Shown: positions 41,883 through 54,100 of the stretch, piece after piece
Layout: every line of letters begins with the position of its first letter
Numbering within the stretch: the first letter of the stretch is position 1
Position numbers and translations under genes: made by a program
Notes under the pieces: model-generated
Told to the model about the DNA's origin: nothing
What the model saw: the letters and a program-made list of their open reading frames with translations, nothing else
Databases searched by the model: none
DNA from: Macrosoma leucophasiata
Taxonomy: Eukaryota; Arthropoda; Insecta; Lepidoptera; Hedylidae
Direction: 5' to 3'
DNA length: 64,000 nt
Assembly (NCBI GenBank): GCA_036365455.1
Contig: JAWQUS010000007.1
Coordinates: 22,274,001 to 22,338,000, forward strand

Positions 41883-42016
41883 CAATTTAAATACTTTAGT
41901 TACGTACCTTAAGCATTTCATACATATAAAGAGAGGAAGGAGAGAAACTAAAATGGAAAGTATGGTTATGTGAAGCCAAAAAAAGGCACCCCTTTCAGCT
42001 GTTTGTTGCAGCAAGA

Positions 42017-42303
42017 GTTTTTTTTATGTAATGGAAGTGGCAAACAAGCATGCAGTTCACATTGATGTTAAGTGATGAGTGCAGCCTATAGACACCCATT
42101 CAAAGACCAAGGTCAGAATGTAGATGCGTTACCACCCCTGAGGCCTAAGGAGTTATGCCCCTGTGCCGAAAATAACAGAGCCGTACATTCCCACCTGACC
42201 GGGACACGATAGTGCTGAACACTACCATTTAGCGGCAAGTATATTAGGTAATGCGGTGGTGCCTACGCCCTCGAACTCCGTCACTGGAGCTCTACTACCA
42301 GTA
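42017..42303 (-). repeat. Repeat A, full length
   Basis: Complete, from a T-run at 42017 to GGAGCTCTACTACCAGTAA. Low divergence. A second echo of its middle (GCGGCAAGTAGATGACGTAA) occurs at 42360-42400. Confidence 0.92.
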
Positions 42304-43135
42304 AAAGTGCTGCTAACTCTGATATTCTGATAGGTCCTGTTTTAGAAGATCGCAGATTTAGCGGCAAGTAGATGACGTAAATGCAGTAATGCCTCTGCCT
42401 CTTCCTCTAAAAATAAACAAATTGTTCAATATCTCCTTAATACATTATTTAAAAATTTCAATATGTGAATGATTAACATTGATGTACGGTACGGATACGG
42501 ATATCATGATGTTCGCGTCTAACACGATTTATGTTTGAAAGTTCACGTTATCACGCCCTCCACATCAATTTGTACTCTCCACACACCCCACGTTGAGTGT
42601 GGTCTGCCAAATATATTTATCATACTCACTTGCTACTTATACATTAATCATTATTTCCATTCATCATACGCTTTTGCTATTTCGCAGACTATTGAATCCT
42701 CAATGAATATCACGTGTGATCTGCTTGGTTGATATTGGTTGATATACATAACATCTGATTCTCAGCCTCGATTGAATCTTTTTAGGATTCTATAAAGATT
42801 TTTATTAGGATTCTATAGAAATTTTTAGGATATCTACAAGGAACCCTTATAGTTTCGCCATGTCCGTCCGTCGCGTCCGTCCATCTGTTCGTCGGTCCGC
42901 AACTGAGCTCTTTAGCTCTCACTGACGATCAGTTAAACTAAAATTTGATCGTCAATGGCGAATCATAAATCCACAGTCTTAACTGAAGACGCGCCCGGAA
43001 TTTTTCCGTACATTTCATAATCCAACCAGTGTTGCCAATTTAGTGGATTTTCCACTAAAGTTGGTGGTTTCAATCGCCCATTATTTTGATCGGCTAATAA
43101 TACGAGTATTACGCGTCAGATATTTTATTAGCTGA
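42304..43135. other. Unassigned DNA with repeat H fragment
   Basis: 42838-42905 (AGGAACCCTTATAGTTTCGC, TGTCCGTCCGTCGCGTCCGT) is a piece of repeat H. The rest is AT-rich without genes. Confidence 0.45.
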
Positions 43136-43315
43136 AAAAAACTTTTCATATGATATGAAGTGGAAAACAAGCATACAGTTTATATTGACGGTACGTAAGC
43201 CTATAGCCTATAAACAACAACACGAAACCAGAGATTTAAATGTAGATGCGTTGCCACTCCTGGGGTCTAAGGTATTATGACTCTGTGCCGGAAATTATGG
43301 TGCCGTACAACACGT
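43136..43315 (-). repeat. Repeat A, old 3' half
   Basis: TTCATATGATATGAAGTGGA, AAACAAGCATACAGTTTATA and CTGTGCCGGAAATTATGGTG; well diverged and truncated at the head. Confidence 0.7.
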
Positions 43316-43643
43316 ATCAGTGCATATCAGTTTGTACTAATAAATAGCTTCATTTGGTTGAGCGTTATATAACGGGTATTTGATTACGGTCGAATGGACC
43401 ATGGACAGGACATGGAAGTGTCCATGGTCCATTTGAAAGCTATCAAAAAATGTCTACGTCCCAAAGGACCGTAGGGACGCGATTTTTGTACCTACTTATT
43501 GTACGTTCAAAAATAATCTGAATACGACGGAATCTAACAAAACAAAGTAATATATTTTATATCACATTATACTAATATATTACAAGAGAACTATTAAGTA
43601 AAAACAAGTAATATATATAACTATTTATTATATACATAAAAAC
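43316..43643. other. Unassigned AT-rich DNA with hairpin
   Basis: A 14-base-arm palindrome, AATGGACCATGGACA and its mirror, lies at 43393-43432. No gene. Confidence 0.5.
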
Positions 43644-43763
43644 GTAACGTAACTTCACGCCTGTAATCCCCATAGGGGTAGGCAGAGGTAAATGCATGCA
43701 TTCAAGCATACATGCAAACCACCACTCACCAACCCACGATTCGCCGGTTACGTTTTTGGCCCA
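43644..43763 (-). repeat. tRNA-derived SINE, family B (3' ~120 bp)
   Basis: AACGTAACTTCACGCCTGTA through GATTCGCCGGTTACGTTTTT; 5'-truncated. A small TATA-type tract precedes it. Confidence 0.8.
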
Positions 43764-44446
43764 TATATTTTATCGGTAAATTGGCAATATATTATACCAA
43801 ACTAATACATTATAGCCAAAAAAAAGCATAACGTTGTAACGAGTTATCGATAACTATTTATCGATAACTCGTTACAACGTTTTGCTATTTTTTGCCTAGC
43901 CGTTTAGTGGTTTTCTGGTGATTTTATAAGGTGAATATGGGGAAGAGCTAACATAACTGTTGCCAACACTGAATCACACTAAATCCTACGGTCAAGGTCA
44001 GGCGTCAACTAAGGTAGGTACGGCTAATATCGTCCACGTTTTCAAATTTCTTGATTTTAATATTTGAATTGATTATTTCAAAAACAACATAAGTCACATT
44101 GAATTAACTTAGCAGGACAGACAAAACAGTTTTTTAAGTTAAACGGACATTGAAAACATTTATGTAGACATAATTTTGTTGTTTTCACAATAAAGATGGA
44201 CATTTATATTATGTTATTTTTAAATTCGTTCTGGAAAAAATGTGTCTAGCAGTAATAAATGAAAATATGTATACATAGTAACCTATTTTGATTTATCTCA
44301 CTTTCCTTTTTTATTAAAAAAAAAACATACAAAAATAGTGTTTACAACTCTTCAATCTCTTCTGTAACTGTAGTCGGTCAAGAATAAATCGTGTTATAAA
44401 AATCCATAAACTGTATGATAGTTCCAACTTTTTGATGTCAGTCACT
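43764..44446. other. Unassigned AT-rich DNA with hairpin
   Basis: It contains a 28-base-arm near-perfect hairpin at 43825-43886 (ACGTTGTAACGAGTTATCGA core). No frame of note. Confidence 0.5.
43825..43886. repeat. Hairpin with ~28-bp arms
   Basis: AACGTTGTAACGAGTTATCG and its reverse complement are separated by a short loop near ACTATT. Confidence 0.85.
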
Positions 44447-44628
44447 TTTTTAGGATTCCGTACCTAAAAGGTTAAAACGGGATCCTATTACTAAGCCTCT
44501 GCTGTTTCTCTGTCTGTCAGTCTGTCCGTCCGTCAGTTTGTCTGTCTGTATGTCACTAGCCAGTATCTCATAAACCGTGATAGCTAGAAAGCTGAAATTT
44601 TCACAAATTATGTATTTCCGTTGCCGCT
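44447..44628. repeat. Repeat H fragment (reverse)
   Basis: TTTTTTAGGATTCCGTACCT, a GTCTGTCTGTCCGTC tract and AAAGCTGAAATTTTCACAAA are parts of repeat H in reverse order relative to 7998. It abuts a family C element. Confidence 0.6.
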
Positions 44629-44631
44629 TTA

Positions 44632-45222
44632 CATAGAGCAGATACACAGATGCACGGGCCACCGGCCACGACCGGAGGGGAGTAGCCATATGCAGGCTTT
44701 GCAAGCCCAAATGGTCATATGCGTATCATAAAAACTAGTTGCAGCCAGACTGCTCATTAGACTAAATCTAGCTGTGTGACTGAACTTACGTCCTAAATAA
44801 TGCTTTGCTCTGTTTCTTTGCTGTAAAACCTTACCTTTACCTTTCAAATGTAAATTTTATTCACAAAATTATTATTTTATTCTTGAAAACTCAAAAATAC
44901 GATAATATCGCTCGTGTTGTTTTGACAACACAGACTGATAAATGTACCATATACGATACGCGGATCGGTCGAGCGACTGATCCGAGTTTGTTTCCGAGAA
45001 GCCGCTGTCTCCGATATGTTTAAATGTGTGTGAAATTGTTTATGTATTTTGTTAAAGACAAGTTGTGAGTTTCGTAATGATAGACGATTTTTGTTGTGCG
45101 TGTGTGCGTCAATTCCCCCAAAAACAAATTCCCCCCCGCAAAAAATTACAGACTGTTTTGCATCGGTAAGAAACGCTATGGCGTCTTCCCTCCGGTCGGC
45201 CGGTGGACCGTGTTGCTCTATG
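44632..45222 (+). mobile_element. Family C MITE with ~280-bp internal insertion
   Basis: It starts CATAGAGCAGATACAC (a 9-base insertion inside the TIR) and ends CCGTGTTGCTCTATG. The body matches other copies up to CAAGCCCAAATGGTCATATG, then ~280 unrelated bases, and resumes at TGTTTAAATGTGTGTGAAAT. The element's ATCGTCTATTA-equivalent and the GCAAAACAGTCTGT complement follow normally. The flanks (GCCGCTTTA and CCACTATAA) do not match well. Confidence 0.75.
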
Positions 45223-45297
45223 CCACTATAACAACAAATTCAAAAAATAAAAATATTAAGGGGGATGGGTGCCCATACAATAAACAAGTTTATTTTG

Positions 45298-45581
45298 TAT
45301 TTTTGTATGTTAAGAAGTGGCAAACAAGCATACAGTTTACATTGATGGTAAATAATACTGTAGCCTTTAAACATCTACATGAGACTGTAGGTTTCAATGC
45401 AAATGCGTTGCCACTCCTGAGGTCCAAGGTATTATGCCTGTGGGCCGGAAATTACAAGGCCGTACATTACCACCTGACCGGAGCACGATAGTGCTGAACA
45501 CTACCATTCAGCGGCAAGTAGATTAGGTAATGTGGTGGTGCCTACGCCCGCGAGCTCCGTCACTGGAGCTCTGCCACCAGT
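45298..45581 (-). repeat. Repeat A, full length
   Basis: From TGTTAAGAAGTGGCAAACA to GGAGCTCTGCCACCAGT. The A-tail end is slightly decayed and the inner part (AATACTGTAGCCTTTAAACA) is diverged. Confidence 0.88.
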
Positions 45582-46628
45582 TTAAAAATTTGTATTGTTC
45601 AGTATTGTTGCTCAATATTAATAACAGAAAGAATGATGTCAAACTGATTTCAAAGAACTTTTTTTTGTAAGTAACAGGCCATCGGTGTCTTGTTTTTGTA
45701 CAATATTGACATAATTATAAATTGTAATAAATCCTGATTCTGATTCCGATTCAAATATTTTTACTTTAAACAAATTAGCACACCATAATTAATTTACAAG
45801 GATTTCCGAAAACCCGGCCCTCTATTAGAGTCAATTACCTTAAATTTAGCATCAGTTCAATTTGACATTAGCTTCAGTTCGTGAATGGGGAAATCTAGTT
45901 GGCGTAAATCGTTTGGAGTGACGCCACAGTTTTATGACAAAAGTTTTACGAAAAATTGACCGTCAATGTGGGCTATTTATTACTATAAAGCTGTAAGCTG
46001 ATATCAATACGAGTACATATGAGTTATGCCAATAAAAGTGATGCTATAAAATCTTTTAAAAAAAATTTTTGTTTCCGTTTGCACACGTAAACTGGAGATG
46101 CATTTTTTACTCGCATCCCATCGTGTAGGTTTTGGTTGGATAGGTCTTTAAAAATATTCGGGGTTTGAGAGCATCATCTTTCTAATAAATAATTAATTTG
46201 TGAAATAATAAGCTTTAAAGTGCAAATTTTAGTTAAAGTCTAATCTGCATCCCCCTGCTAGCTAAACAGTAAAATTTTGACGTTTGAAAATAAAACACTT
46301 TGAACACAAATAAAGGAAAATTATCACGGCTTAGTAGACGCTTTTCAAAACGGGAGCAGATTTTTTTCGTATTTCCTTTTTGAGACCTTATTAACATAAA
46401 GCTTCTATCTACACTCTATGTAGCAAATGCAAACTGTATAATAAAGTTAGCGTTAGTTAGTCCGCTTACTTTGCTAAAAGACCGCATGAATATTTAATTT
46501 CAATAATCAGTACCTATCTGTATTCTAAACTTCACTCGCATGTGTTATCTCGAAAAATCAAAATATATCACAATTTATATCTGTATCTTCAAGCCAAGTC
46601 CCTAACTAGATAGGCTTTAAGATTGAAA
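45582..46628. other. Unassigned AT-rich DNA
   Basis: One kilobase with no gene, RNA or nameable repeat. Confidence 0.5.
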
Positions 46629-46820
46629 AGAAATACGCTTACACTCACAGCCCCACATTTGGTATAAACCTGTGTCGTGGGTGCCGTTGTACACATACAC
46701 CACATACACAAACACCCAGCCCCTAAACAAATATCTGTAGGCCATACAAATATTTGTCCCGGTGCGGGGATCGAACCAAACGGTCATCTCACACCGCTGG
46801 ACTAACCGGGTTGTCAGAAA
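46629..46820 (-). repeat. tRNA-derived SINE, family E (B-box region shortened)
   Basis: Body and head as at 26914, but a deletion removes ~20 bases next to the B-box (GGGGATCGAACCAAACGG), so the A/B spacing is shortened. Confidence 0.8.
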
Positions 46821-46973
46821 TATCTGAAGGATGAAATACCATCCTTACACACCTGCCTTGCTTCGTCTACATTTATCGTTCTCTAATAGGTACCTTCTTT
46901 CGGTCTTAGAATATTATTACACAAAAATAGCAAAGAAAACAAATGGTACCAATATCCGTAATAATAACAACTT

Positions 46974-47250
46974 TAGAGCTCCAGTGACGGAGCTCGCGGG
47001 CGTAGGCACCACCGCATTACCTAATATACTTGCCGCTAAATGGTAGTGTTCAACACTATCGTGTTCCGGTCAGGTGGTAATGTACGGCCGTGTAATTTCC
47101 GGCACAGAGGCATAAGACCTTAGGCCTCAGGAGTGGTAACGCATCTGCATTTTGACCTTGGTCTTTGTGTGGGTGTCTATAGGCTGCAGTCATCACTTAA
47201 CATCAATGTGAACTGCATGCTTGTTTACAACTTCCAATACATAAAAAAAT
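46974..47250 (+). repeat. Repeat A, nearly full length
   Basis: Starts TAGAGCTCCAGTGACGGAGC (first bases lost) and ends CAACTTCCAATACATAAAAAA. Low divergence. Confidence 0.9.
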
Positions 47251-47599
47251 ATATGCCATATATATATATATATATGGTATATTTATACCAACCGTAAATT
47301 CAATATCGTGTCATGTAAATTTTACTTTTAAATTTTCTTTTTACGTCCAGCCTTAGTCATCCATAAATAAGAAACGTAACGGTACATCGAAATTTGTTTA
47401 TCGTGCTATAAACCGCATTTATATTCGCGGTGTTATCTTGTTACGTATGAATAAGGGGCGTTTTTATATTCGTTTTGATAAATTAAATTACCTATTTTTT
47501 TGTTTATGCAGACAGCGAAATATTGTTTAGTTTTTTTTGATGACGTTAACTTTTGGATAATATTCTGAATAGGATAAAATCATATCAGAATTGTGTTGT
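47251..47599. other. Unassigned AT-rich DNA with TA palindrome
   Basis: A TA-rich palindrome (GCCATATATATAT ... ATATGGTATA) at ~47255-47285. No gene. Confidence 0.5.
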
Positions 47600-47771
47600 T
47601 TCGGGATACATACATACATACATATATACAAACATTCATACATACGCTTACACTCACAGCCCCACACTAGGTAGGTATGAACCTGTGTCGTGGATGCCGT
47701 TGTTTACACACAACACATACACAAACACCGAGATCCAAAACAAATATCTGAAATATCTTTCAAAATATTTT
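47600..47771 (-). repeat. tRNA-derived SINE, family E (3' part with TATG-type tail)
   Basis: ACATACATACATACATATAT at the 3' end (TATG units in minus sense), then CGCTTACACTCACAGCCCCA and AACCTGTGTCGTGG as in the other E copies. The head is missing, and a Penelope-like element is inserted next to it. Confidence 0.75.
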
Positions 47772-47785
47772 TATTGCATGAATAG

Positions 47786-49125
47786 TTTCACTCATTTTAC
47801 GAACCGGGTCGTGACGCGATATAGATATTGGGTCAATATTTTCTCCAAATCGATGGTGTGGCAATGGGAAGTCCAATAGCGCCCGTAATTGCCAATATCT
47901 GGATGGAGAACTTTGAAAGTTTGGCCTTAAAGGGCGGTCCTGCACCAGTCAAACTCTGGAAGAGATACGTTGACGATGTGTTCAGTGTCATTAACGGAGG
48001 TACGGTTGCTGTAGAACAATACCTTGACTACCTAAATTCCATTCATCCAAAGGTCAGGTTTACTAGTGAGATGGAACGTGACAGAGCTCTAGCTTTTCTG
48101 GATGTCAAAGTGATGGTGAAGGCAGACGGTTCCTTGTCACACACTGTTTACAGGAAACCCACACACACTGATAGGTACCTGCACGCGTCATCCCACCATC
48201 ACCCTCGTCACCTGTACTCGGTGGTAGCCTCCTTAGAGAACAGAGCTTATGACCTATGCGATTCTGACCATATTGAATCTGAGCTATCACACGTAAAAAA
48301 GGTACTTGTACGCAATGGATATAAGCCAACAAGACAGCTGCGAAAATCGAATACGGAAAAGCGTCCAGATGTTAGCCGACAATTAGCTTTCTTACCATAT
48401 GTGAAAGGGGTAACAGACAAAATAGGCACGGTGTTGAGAAGGAACTCGATTAAGACTGTCTACACTCCGTTATCCAAATTAGTTACACATCTACGCAGCC
48501 CGAAAGACGTGATTCCGTATCAGAATCCAGGGGTGTATAAAGTACAGTGCAGTTGTGGTAAGGTGTACATTGGACAGACAAAACGCAGCGTCCAGGAAAG
48601 GATCAAAGAACACATCGCAGCTCTAAAAAACCGACAGATGCAAAAATCGGCGATCGCGGAACACCTTTTAACCTCGGAGACTAATCATTGGATCAATCTT
48701 CACAATCCAAAAGTCCTCTCCATTGAACGTTATTATTATCCCAGGATAATACGAGAGGCGATTGAAATATATAAGTACAAAAACAATTTCAATCGTGAAG
48801 ATGGATATAAATTGTCTCCGACCTGGACACCGGTCATAAACAATTTAGGATCGCGCGATGTAACATCGGACCTATCGTCGGATACAGTGAGCGTTGTGTG
48901 CCGGCCTCCACAATAATCACGCAACTTGTAGGTAGAAGAACATCAAGCCACCCGCAAATTGACATTTTGCTGTTACAACAGTCTGTCCGCGACCACGACT
49001 TGTGCAACCGAGTCGAAACGTCGGAATAAAGGTAAAAAGTGTTTTTACCCAATATCTATATCGCGTCACGACCCGGTTCGTAAAATGAGTGAAATTAGTG
49101 TTAAACGCGAGTGTTTTAAAAGTTA
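47786..49125 (+). mobile_element. Penelope-like element 1, 5'-truncated, with inverted 5' segment
   Basis: A 14-bp duplication TATTGCATGAATAG flanks it exactly (47772-47785 and 49126-49139). The first 48 bases (47786-47833) are a perfect inverted copy of 49047-49094 near the 3' end. Next comes RT sequence starting mid-domain. The inverted segment lacks the last 31 bases of the 3' end. The 3' UTR holds GTCGAAACGTCGGAATAAAG, a string typical of Penelope-like 3' regions. The structure fits a single target-primed insertion with a switch or inversion at its 5' end. Confidence 0.88.
47834..48916 (+). CDS. Penelope-like RT (C-terminal half) plus GIY-YIG endonuclease
   Basis: About 360 codons, open to the stop at 48914-48916. 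The frame begins mid-reverse-transcriptase at [16 protein letters not shown], so there is no native start. The RT catalytic site RYVDDVFSV lies near residue 47. The region [20 protein letters not shown] links to the GIY-YIG endonuclease from residue ~235: GVYKVQC then [18 protein letters not shown], with a CXC pair (CSC) before it. The C-terminus holds the REAIEI and NFNREDGY motifs found in EN-positive Penelope-like elements. No stops break the remaining frame, but the missing finger/palm half makes the copy inactive. Confidence 0.9.
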   Translation, partial: QYFLQIDGVAMGSPIAPVIANIWMENFESLALKGGPAPVKLWKRYVDDVFSVINGGTVAVEQYLDYLNSIHPKVRFTSEMERDRALAFLDVKVMVKADGSLSHTVYRKPTHTDRYLHASSHHHPRHLYSVVASLENRAYDLCDSDHIESELSHVKKVLVRNGYKPTRQLRKSNTEKRPDVSRQLAFLPYVKGVTDKIGTVLRRNSIKTVYTPLSKLVTHLRSPKDVIPYQNPGVYKVQCSCGKVYIGQTKRSVQERIKEHIAALKNRQMQKSAIAEHLLTSETNHWINLHNPKVLSIERYYYPRIIREAIEIYKYKNNFNREDGYKLSPTWTPVINNLGSRDVTSDLSSDTVSVVCRPPQ

Positions 49126-49156
49126 TATTGCATGAATAGATCAATATAAATTTTAA

Positions 49157-49434
49157 CTGCCTCGTTAGCCTAATGGTAGCAGACCACTACTACTACGCTG
49201 AGGTCCTGGATTCGATTCCCGGGTAGGGTAGGTTATCAGATAATAGTGTTAAGTCCTTTATCTCTGGTTCTATTGAGATTTTTCCATTTTCTGGAAATTT
49301 CCCAGTATCTCAAAGTTTGGTTATGTGCCCGGAGATGTCAACTGGCTCGCCACCTGTTACATGGGCCAAAACGTAACCAGCGAATCGTGGGTGTATGCTT
49401 GAAGTTATGCATTTACCTCTGCCTAACCTTTTAA
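49157..49434 (+). repeat. tRNA-derived SINE, family B (full length, plus sense)
   Basis: The only plus-strand copy with a complete head: CTGCCTCGTTAGCCTAATGG (A-box), then GGTCCTGGATTCGATTCCCG (B-box). The body follows to ATTTACCTCTGCCTAACC, where the usual CCTTCGGGGATTACAGGCG end is truncated. It lies 31 bases after Penelope-like element 1. Confidence 0.85.
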
Positions 49435-49440
49435 GTTTCA

Positions 49441-49494
49441 TTTATTTCTCAATTTTTTGTAACCAACTGTGGTTACAAAAAATTGAGAAATAAA
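49441..49494. repeat. Perfect hairpin, 25-bp arms, 4-base loop
   Basis: TTTATTTCTCAATTTTTTGT plus AACCA is followed four bases later by its exact reverse complement. Confidence 0.9.
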
Positions 49495-49589
49495 TAAAAT
49501 GCAATGTATAGTACATATAGATAAAATGTATATTTACCTACACAAAAATAAACTTAAACAAATAAATCACATAAATCAAATTAAATATC

Positions 49590-49593
<4 letters not shown>

Positions 49594-49624
<31 letters not shown>
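49594..49624. repeat. (CA)n microsatellite
   Basis: About 15 uninterrupted CA units. Confidence 0.95.
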
Positions 49625-49627
<3 letters not shown>

Positions 49628-50261
49628 CATTAATCATATGTAGTATATTATCAATCACTTAAAAAAAACTCAAATAATTGGTGAACGAAAGTATTTTTTT
49701 TTGTATTCGACTGTACATGACAATATAATTGGACCGAATCTACCCATTTAAGAAGAACTCTTGGGCGATTCGGTCCACTTTCTATTTGTGGGCCGAATAT
49801 CCCCATGAAAAAAATGGTTATAGGCGTTTTGGTCCGCGGGACGAAACACGAGCGGGCCGAAACGCCCCAAGACCCGTTTTTGGGTTTACGTTAATTTTTA
49901 ATTAGGTCTTCATTTCTTCAAATCTTTAGTGCGGGAAATTACGATTTTCCGCCACCACACCCTACATTTTACAATGGCTCGATGTTTGTATATTTAGTAT
50001 GTTTAATAATAGCAGAAACCATAAACTTAATGATGGTAATTACTTGTGACAGGCGTGTCCGCACATAATTTGGGTCACGTGCCGTCTTTCATCCAAATTC
50101 GTTTACTCGATCCGATTTTTTTTTCTGTTACCTTGTTCTCGTGTTCCACTGCGAGGCCAAGGCTTTCTGTGACATTTTCCAGTAATGGAATATGGATTTA
50201 GCATCCAATGTCAGAATCAATAATATGGGTGTCTATTTTTTTTTTTATTTAAAATTATCTC

Positions 50262-50390
50262 ATGCTATGGCGACGCTACGGAGGGTCCATTTGAATTTGG
50301 AAATTAAAGAAAAAAACAGAAAGAAAAATTTGACTTCGGGCAGGAATCGAACTTGCGACCTCAGGACAACCAGTCCAGTAGTCGCATGTG
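50262..50390 (-). repeat. tRNA-derived SINE, family D
   Basis: ATTAAAGAAAAAAACAGAAA, then TTGACTTCGGGCAGGAATCG and CGACCTCAGGACAACCAG, matching the 10498 copy (B-box GATTCC in minus sense). Confidence 0.65.
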
Positions 50391-51071
50391 TTTTTGCGAA
50401 AAATAAATATTACAATTTGAATTTACTTCAAATTTTTTTTAATTATTTTATCATTTCTGCCCGTAGTGCTTCGAAAAGTTAACGGTTAACATTTAACTCT
50501 AACACGATATCGTTTCCGTATTATATTACGAATGAGAATATCAACGTTACTCGGTTTTCTTAATTATGCTTTTATATTAATTTATATTGTTTCATAAAGG
50601 TACTGTCAAGCAACTTACCTCTTGACCAGGCGGACACCTTATGCGGTGATAATAACAGCTATATTTGATTGATTTTGGAAGAGAGTTCTTTGACTGTAAA
50701 TACGTTAATTTTCATTTCCTACCTTCCTGGAAACTACGCAAGAAGTCACAGAAAGCAGCTAGTTACTTATAATGGTTTCTATATTATGTTCCAATACAGG
50801 AAAACCAATGTATATAATTATTTATAGTAGATATAATAGCTTCCATGCTGTACGATTATAGCCTTTATTGTACCATTTTCGTTAAAGCTATTATTTTTTG
50901 CATGTACTCCATTAGCAGTGATCATGTCCATCGCGTGTTTTACAGCTATTTCTTCTTAACCAAACGCATTAAAATATTTTCCGGCATGACCATTACGCAA
51001 TTGAAAATTTGCATGAGTCATTGTCTTGATAATAATATGATGTTGTATCCCACCGAACAGTTTCTGGTATA
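50391..51071. other. Unassigned AT-rich DNA
   Basis: A 75-codon frame (50845-51072) has no recognisable domain. Nothing else seen. Confidence 0.5.
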
Positions 51072-51160
51072 ATCGTAGTTTTTTTTTAAATTGTAGCCAT
51101 TAAACTTTAATGTCACTTACATTAAGGTTTAATGGCTACAATTTAAAAAAAAACTACGAT
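51072..51160. repeat. Hairpin, 42-bp arms, 5-base loop
   Basis: The arms 51072-51113 and 51119-51160 pair with one mismatch. Core: AAATTGTAGCCATTAAAC and its mirror, with a CACTT loop. Confidence 0.9.
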
Positions 51161-54100
51161 AGATTGAAAAAGATATTGCCACTATTATAATTATTCGATT
51201 TTTGTCGTGTTCCTGTTTAGATGGTACATCGTTTCTGGAATAAGTATCTTACTACTATTTTATATGTAAAGTATGGATGTTTGTTTGTTGCTCAATCACG
51301 GTAAATACTGTATGCTTGTTTGCCACTTTATGACATTAAAAAGTACAAGACAACACCCGTGATCTTGCAAAATACATGCTAGATATCCGTTGCCTGTACT
51401 GTGATCTCAAAGATATTTTTGGATAATTTTAACTCAAGTACAACATTAAAACAATACAATATTATCTACGACACTAATGAGCCTCACATTAAAAACAAAA
51501 TTGAATTATCTTAAATCACAGGACGTCTATAGTGTTTATGATAACATAGGCAATTCCCTAAGCAGGCGAGTCCAACTCGCATGCTGTTTTTCTGTAAAAA
51601 CTTAGTTATCGGCCTCCTATACCACGATTCCGGTATCCCTAAATGCAGTACAAGGGCCGCCCGATTCACAAGGCGTGACTGCGTTATTTTTACTCCACCA
51701 CTAATAGAAAACGGATTCGTGACAACGCTTCCATCGCGTTTTCGGAAGCGGCCAACTTTTTATTATTTCGCTCTGATTGACGCCGTTATATTTCAAGAGA
51801 TTTTCTGTTCCTTTGTTTTGAACGTTGTATTATTTATGCGAATTCTTCAATCGTTGGCAATGAATTATTTTATTTTGTTCACTTCTATAAGCTTTGTTTG
51901 AGTTAAACGTTGGATGATTCTTATTAATGATTACTAGTTTTTTGTCTGTCTCGACATAGCGATAGCGGACCATTAACAGTACGCTTCAGGACTTCGGGTT
52001 CATCCTTGGGTTTTAGTTTTAGAATAAGTGATGATCAGATTTTTACATTTCATTGTGCATCTACCTTGGAGGTTGATATAGCGCCCTATCAAACCGTTTC
52101 CCACCTCTTATTATTTGGTACTTTGTAAGCTAATAATTTATCTATGTTTTTTAATGAATGTCGTATTATCGCAGTGAGTTGCCATCAATTGCGGTTTTCC
52201 TAAATTTCAGAAGAAATTTTATTACAATCTTACAGAACCTTATTTAAACTATTTATTATTATACTGATAAAAGCTGCTACTTTTAATTCTTTCCGTGCTT
52301 CAGAAGTGAATTGAATTATAACTATAAAATTGTATTTTTATTTAAGTAAACCCTTTGGCCTTGCGATGATCAGTTTGAATTCCAGTAGCAACCGCCATAT
52401 GCCCCGTTGTATCAGCTGTAATCGACGTATTCATATCAATCAATGAATAAACATCTGCAGATGGATGCTCTTTCCAATCAATTTAAATTGTGCTCGTACG
52501 TTATGAATGTTAAACACGGCCTCGCTCGGAAATAAGCTCAACCAGTCGAATGGGAAACCCGAGACAATAAAGTGAATTGAGATATAAAATTGGATAGAGT
52601 TGGAGATATTGTTTTAAGATTTGCATTTATATCAATAGAAACTCGTTCCGGTTTTGCACGGATTGCATATAACTGCTAAAATATAAATCTGCTTAAAAGG
52701 AATATTTCCGTCCTCCGTATACATAAAAACGCGCAAGTGAAGCTTCCCTGTTGATATGATATTTTTTAACGAAAAAGATTACTGTCATTGTGATACTTCA
52801 GCTAAATTTTAAAAATCTTTAGTGAATGCACCTAAAACATATTCACAATGGTGAAAATCGTGCCGTAGTTTCATCAGTTTATCGCGTTGTGGTTGAAACA
52901 TAGATAAAGATAGGGATTTGATTTGCCAATAACAACTCTATTGCTAGTGGGACTGTAGATAATAGTTTGTAGAAGAATGAAAAAGATACAACATCAGAAA
53001 CTATCTATGAGAGATACACGGATTTACTTTAAACTACTTGTATGTCAGGTTAAAAATCTAGAGTATGTCAGTTATCACTAATTTTTTTTTTTTTACTTAA
53101 ATAACCCTCAAGAATTTAACGCAAGATTTTTTTATACTCGGTGACATATTCGTCTTTCTTGATCTGATAATCATGAACTCCCTAATTAAAGCTAATAATA
53201 AAATTTGACTGAATGTTCTTTCAGTAGATACAAATAAGAAATTTTCTTTTACATAAATTGAAAACACCAACGTAAACACCATTATGTTATTTGTGTCGTA
53301 TACTAGTAACTTGAGATGTACTATATCTTGTTTTATTTCGTGGCAGTGATTCGATTTAATGTATTTGGAACGTGAATCAGCTTCCGTTTCTATGCCATAT
53401 TTAATATAAATTCCATGATTACTTTTTTCTGACAATATTATCAATACGTTTTGGATTTTTTTGTCTAATAAATATTTGCACTTATTAAATGTTGTATTTA
53501 AAATTTAAACAAATTATAATGAGTATTAAAATCACAAGGCAACTCAAGTAGGTAAAATGATAGGCTTTTGAAATTAATGTAAATATGTAGATGCTTAATA
53601 AATAAGCGACTGTTTCAAATTTTTTAATATATTAATTAATTAAATATTCTAATTAAACTTTTTTATTTCACGGTCTAACAGGCTAATTATGTTTATTAAC
53701 TTCAAATCCACATTCTGCTTTTCATTGCTTCCTAAAAACGTCTCAAAGTTTTTTTTTATTATTTTACTATTTCATAAATAATATGCCACCGTAGGAATAT
53801 TTATGTACTAATATATTTTTAACATACGTTGTCTGGTAATGTAGTGAACATTACCAGACAACGTATGTTAAAAATATATACTACGTTCAATGTTTGTTTG
53901 TAAAAAGTTTTATGAGAAGGAATATAATACTAACGTAATACATGTGTTTGATGTTTGCAAATTCGTTTTGTACAAATAATTCGTCTACAAATTATCTAAT
54001 TCAATGTGATGTCACGTTTGTTTTCATGGTATGCTCCGCGTGGATATATTTTGTACAAAATAATATATTATACCGCATAAAATATTTTTTTTATTTTGAA

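Larger units (their letters stand above)
49435..50261. other. Unassigned AT-rich DNA with hairpin and CA microsatellite
   Basis: A perfect 25-base-arm hairpin occurs at 49441-49494 and a (CA)n tract at 49594-49624. No gene or nameable repeat. Confidence 0.5.
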
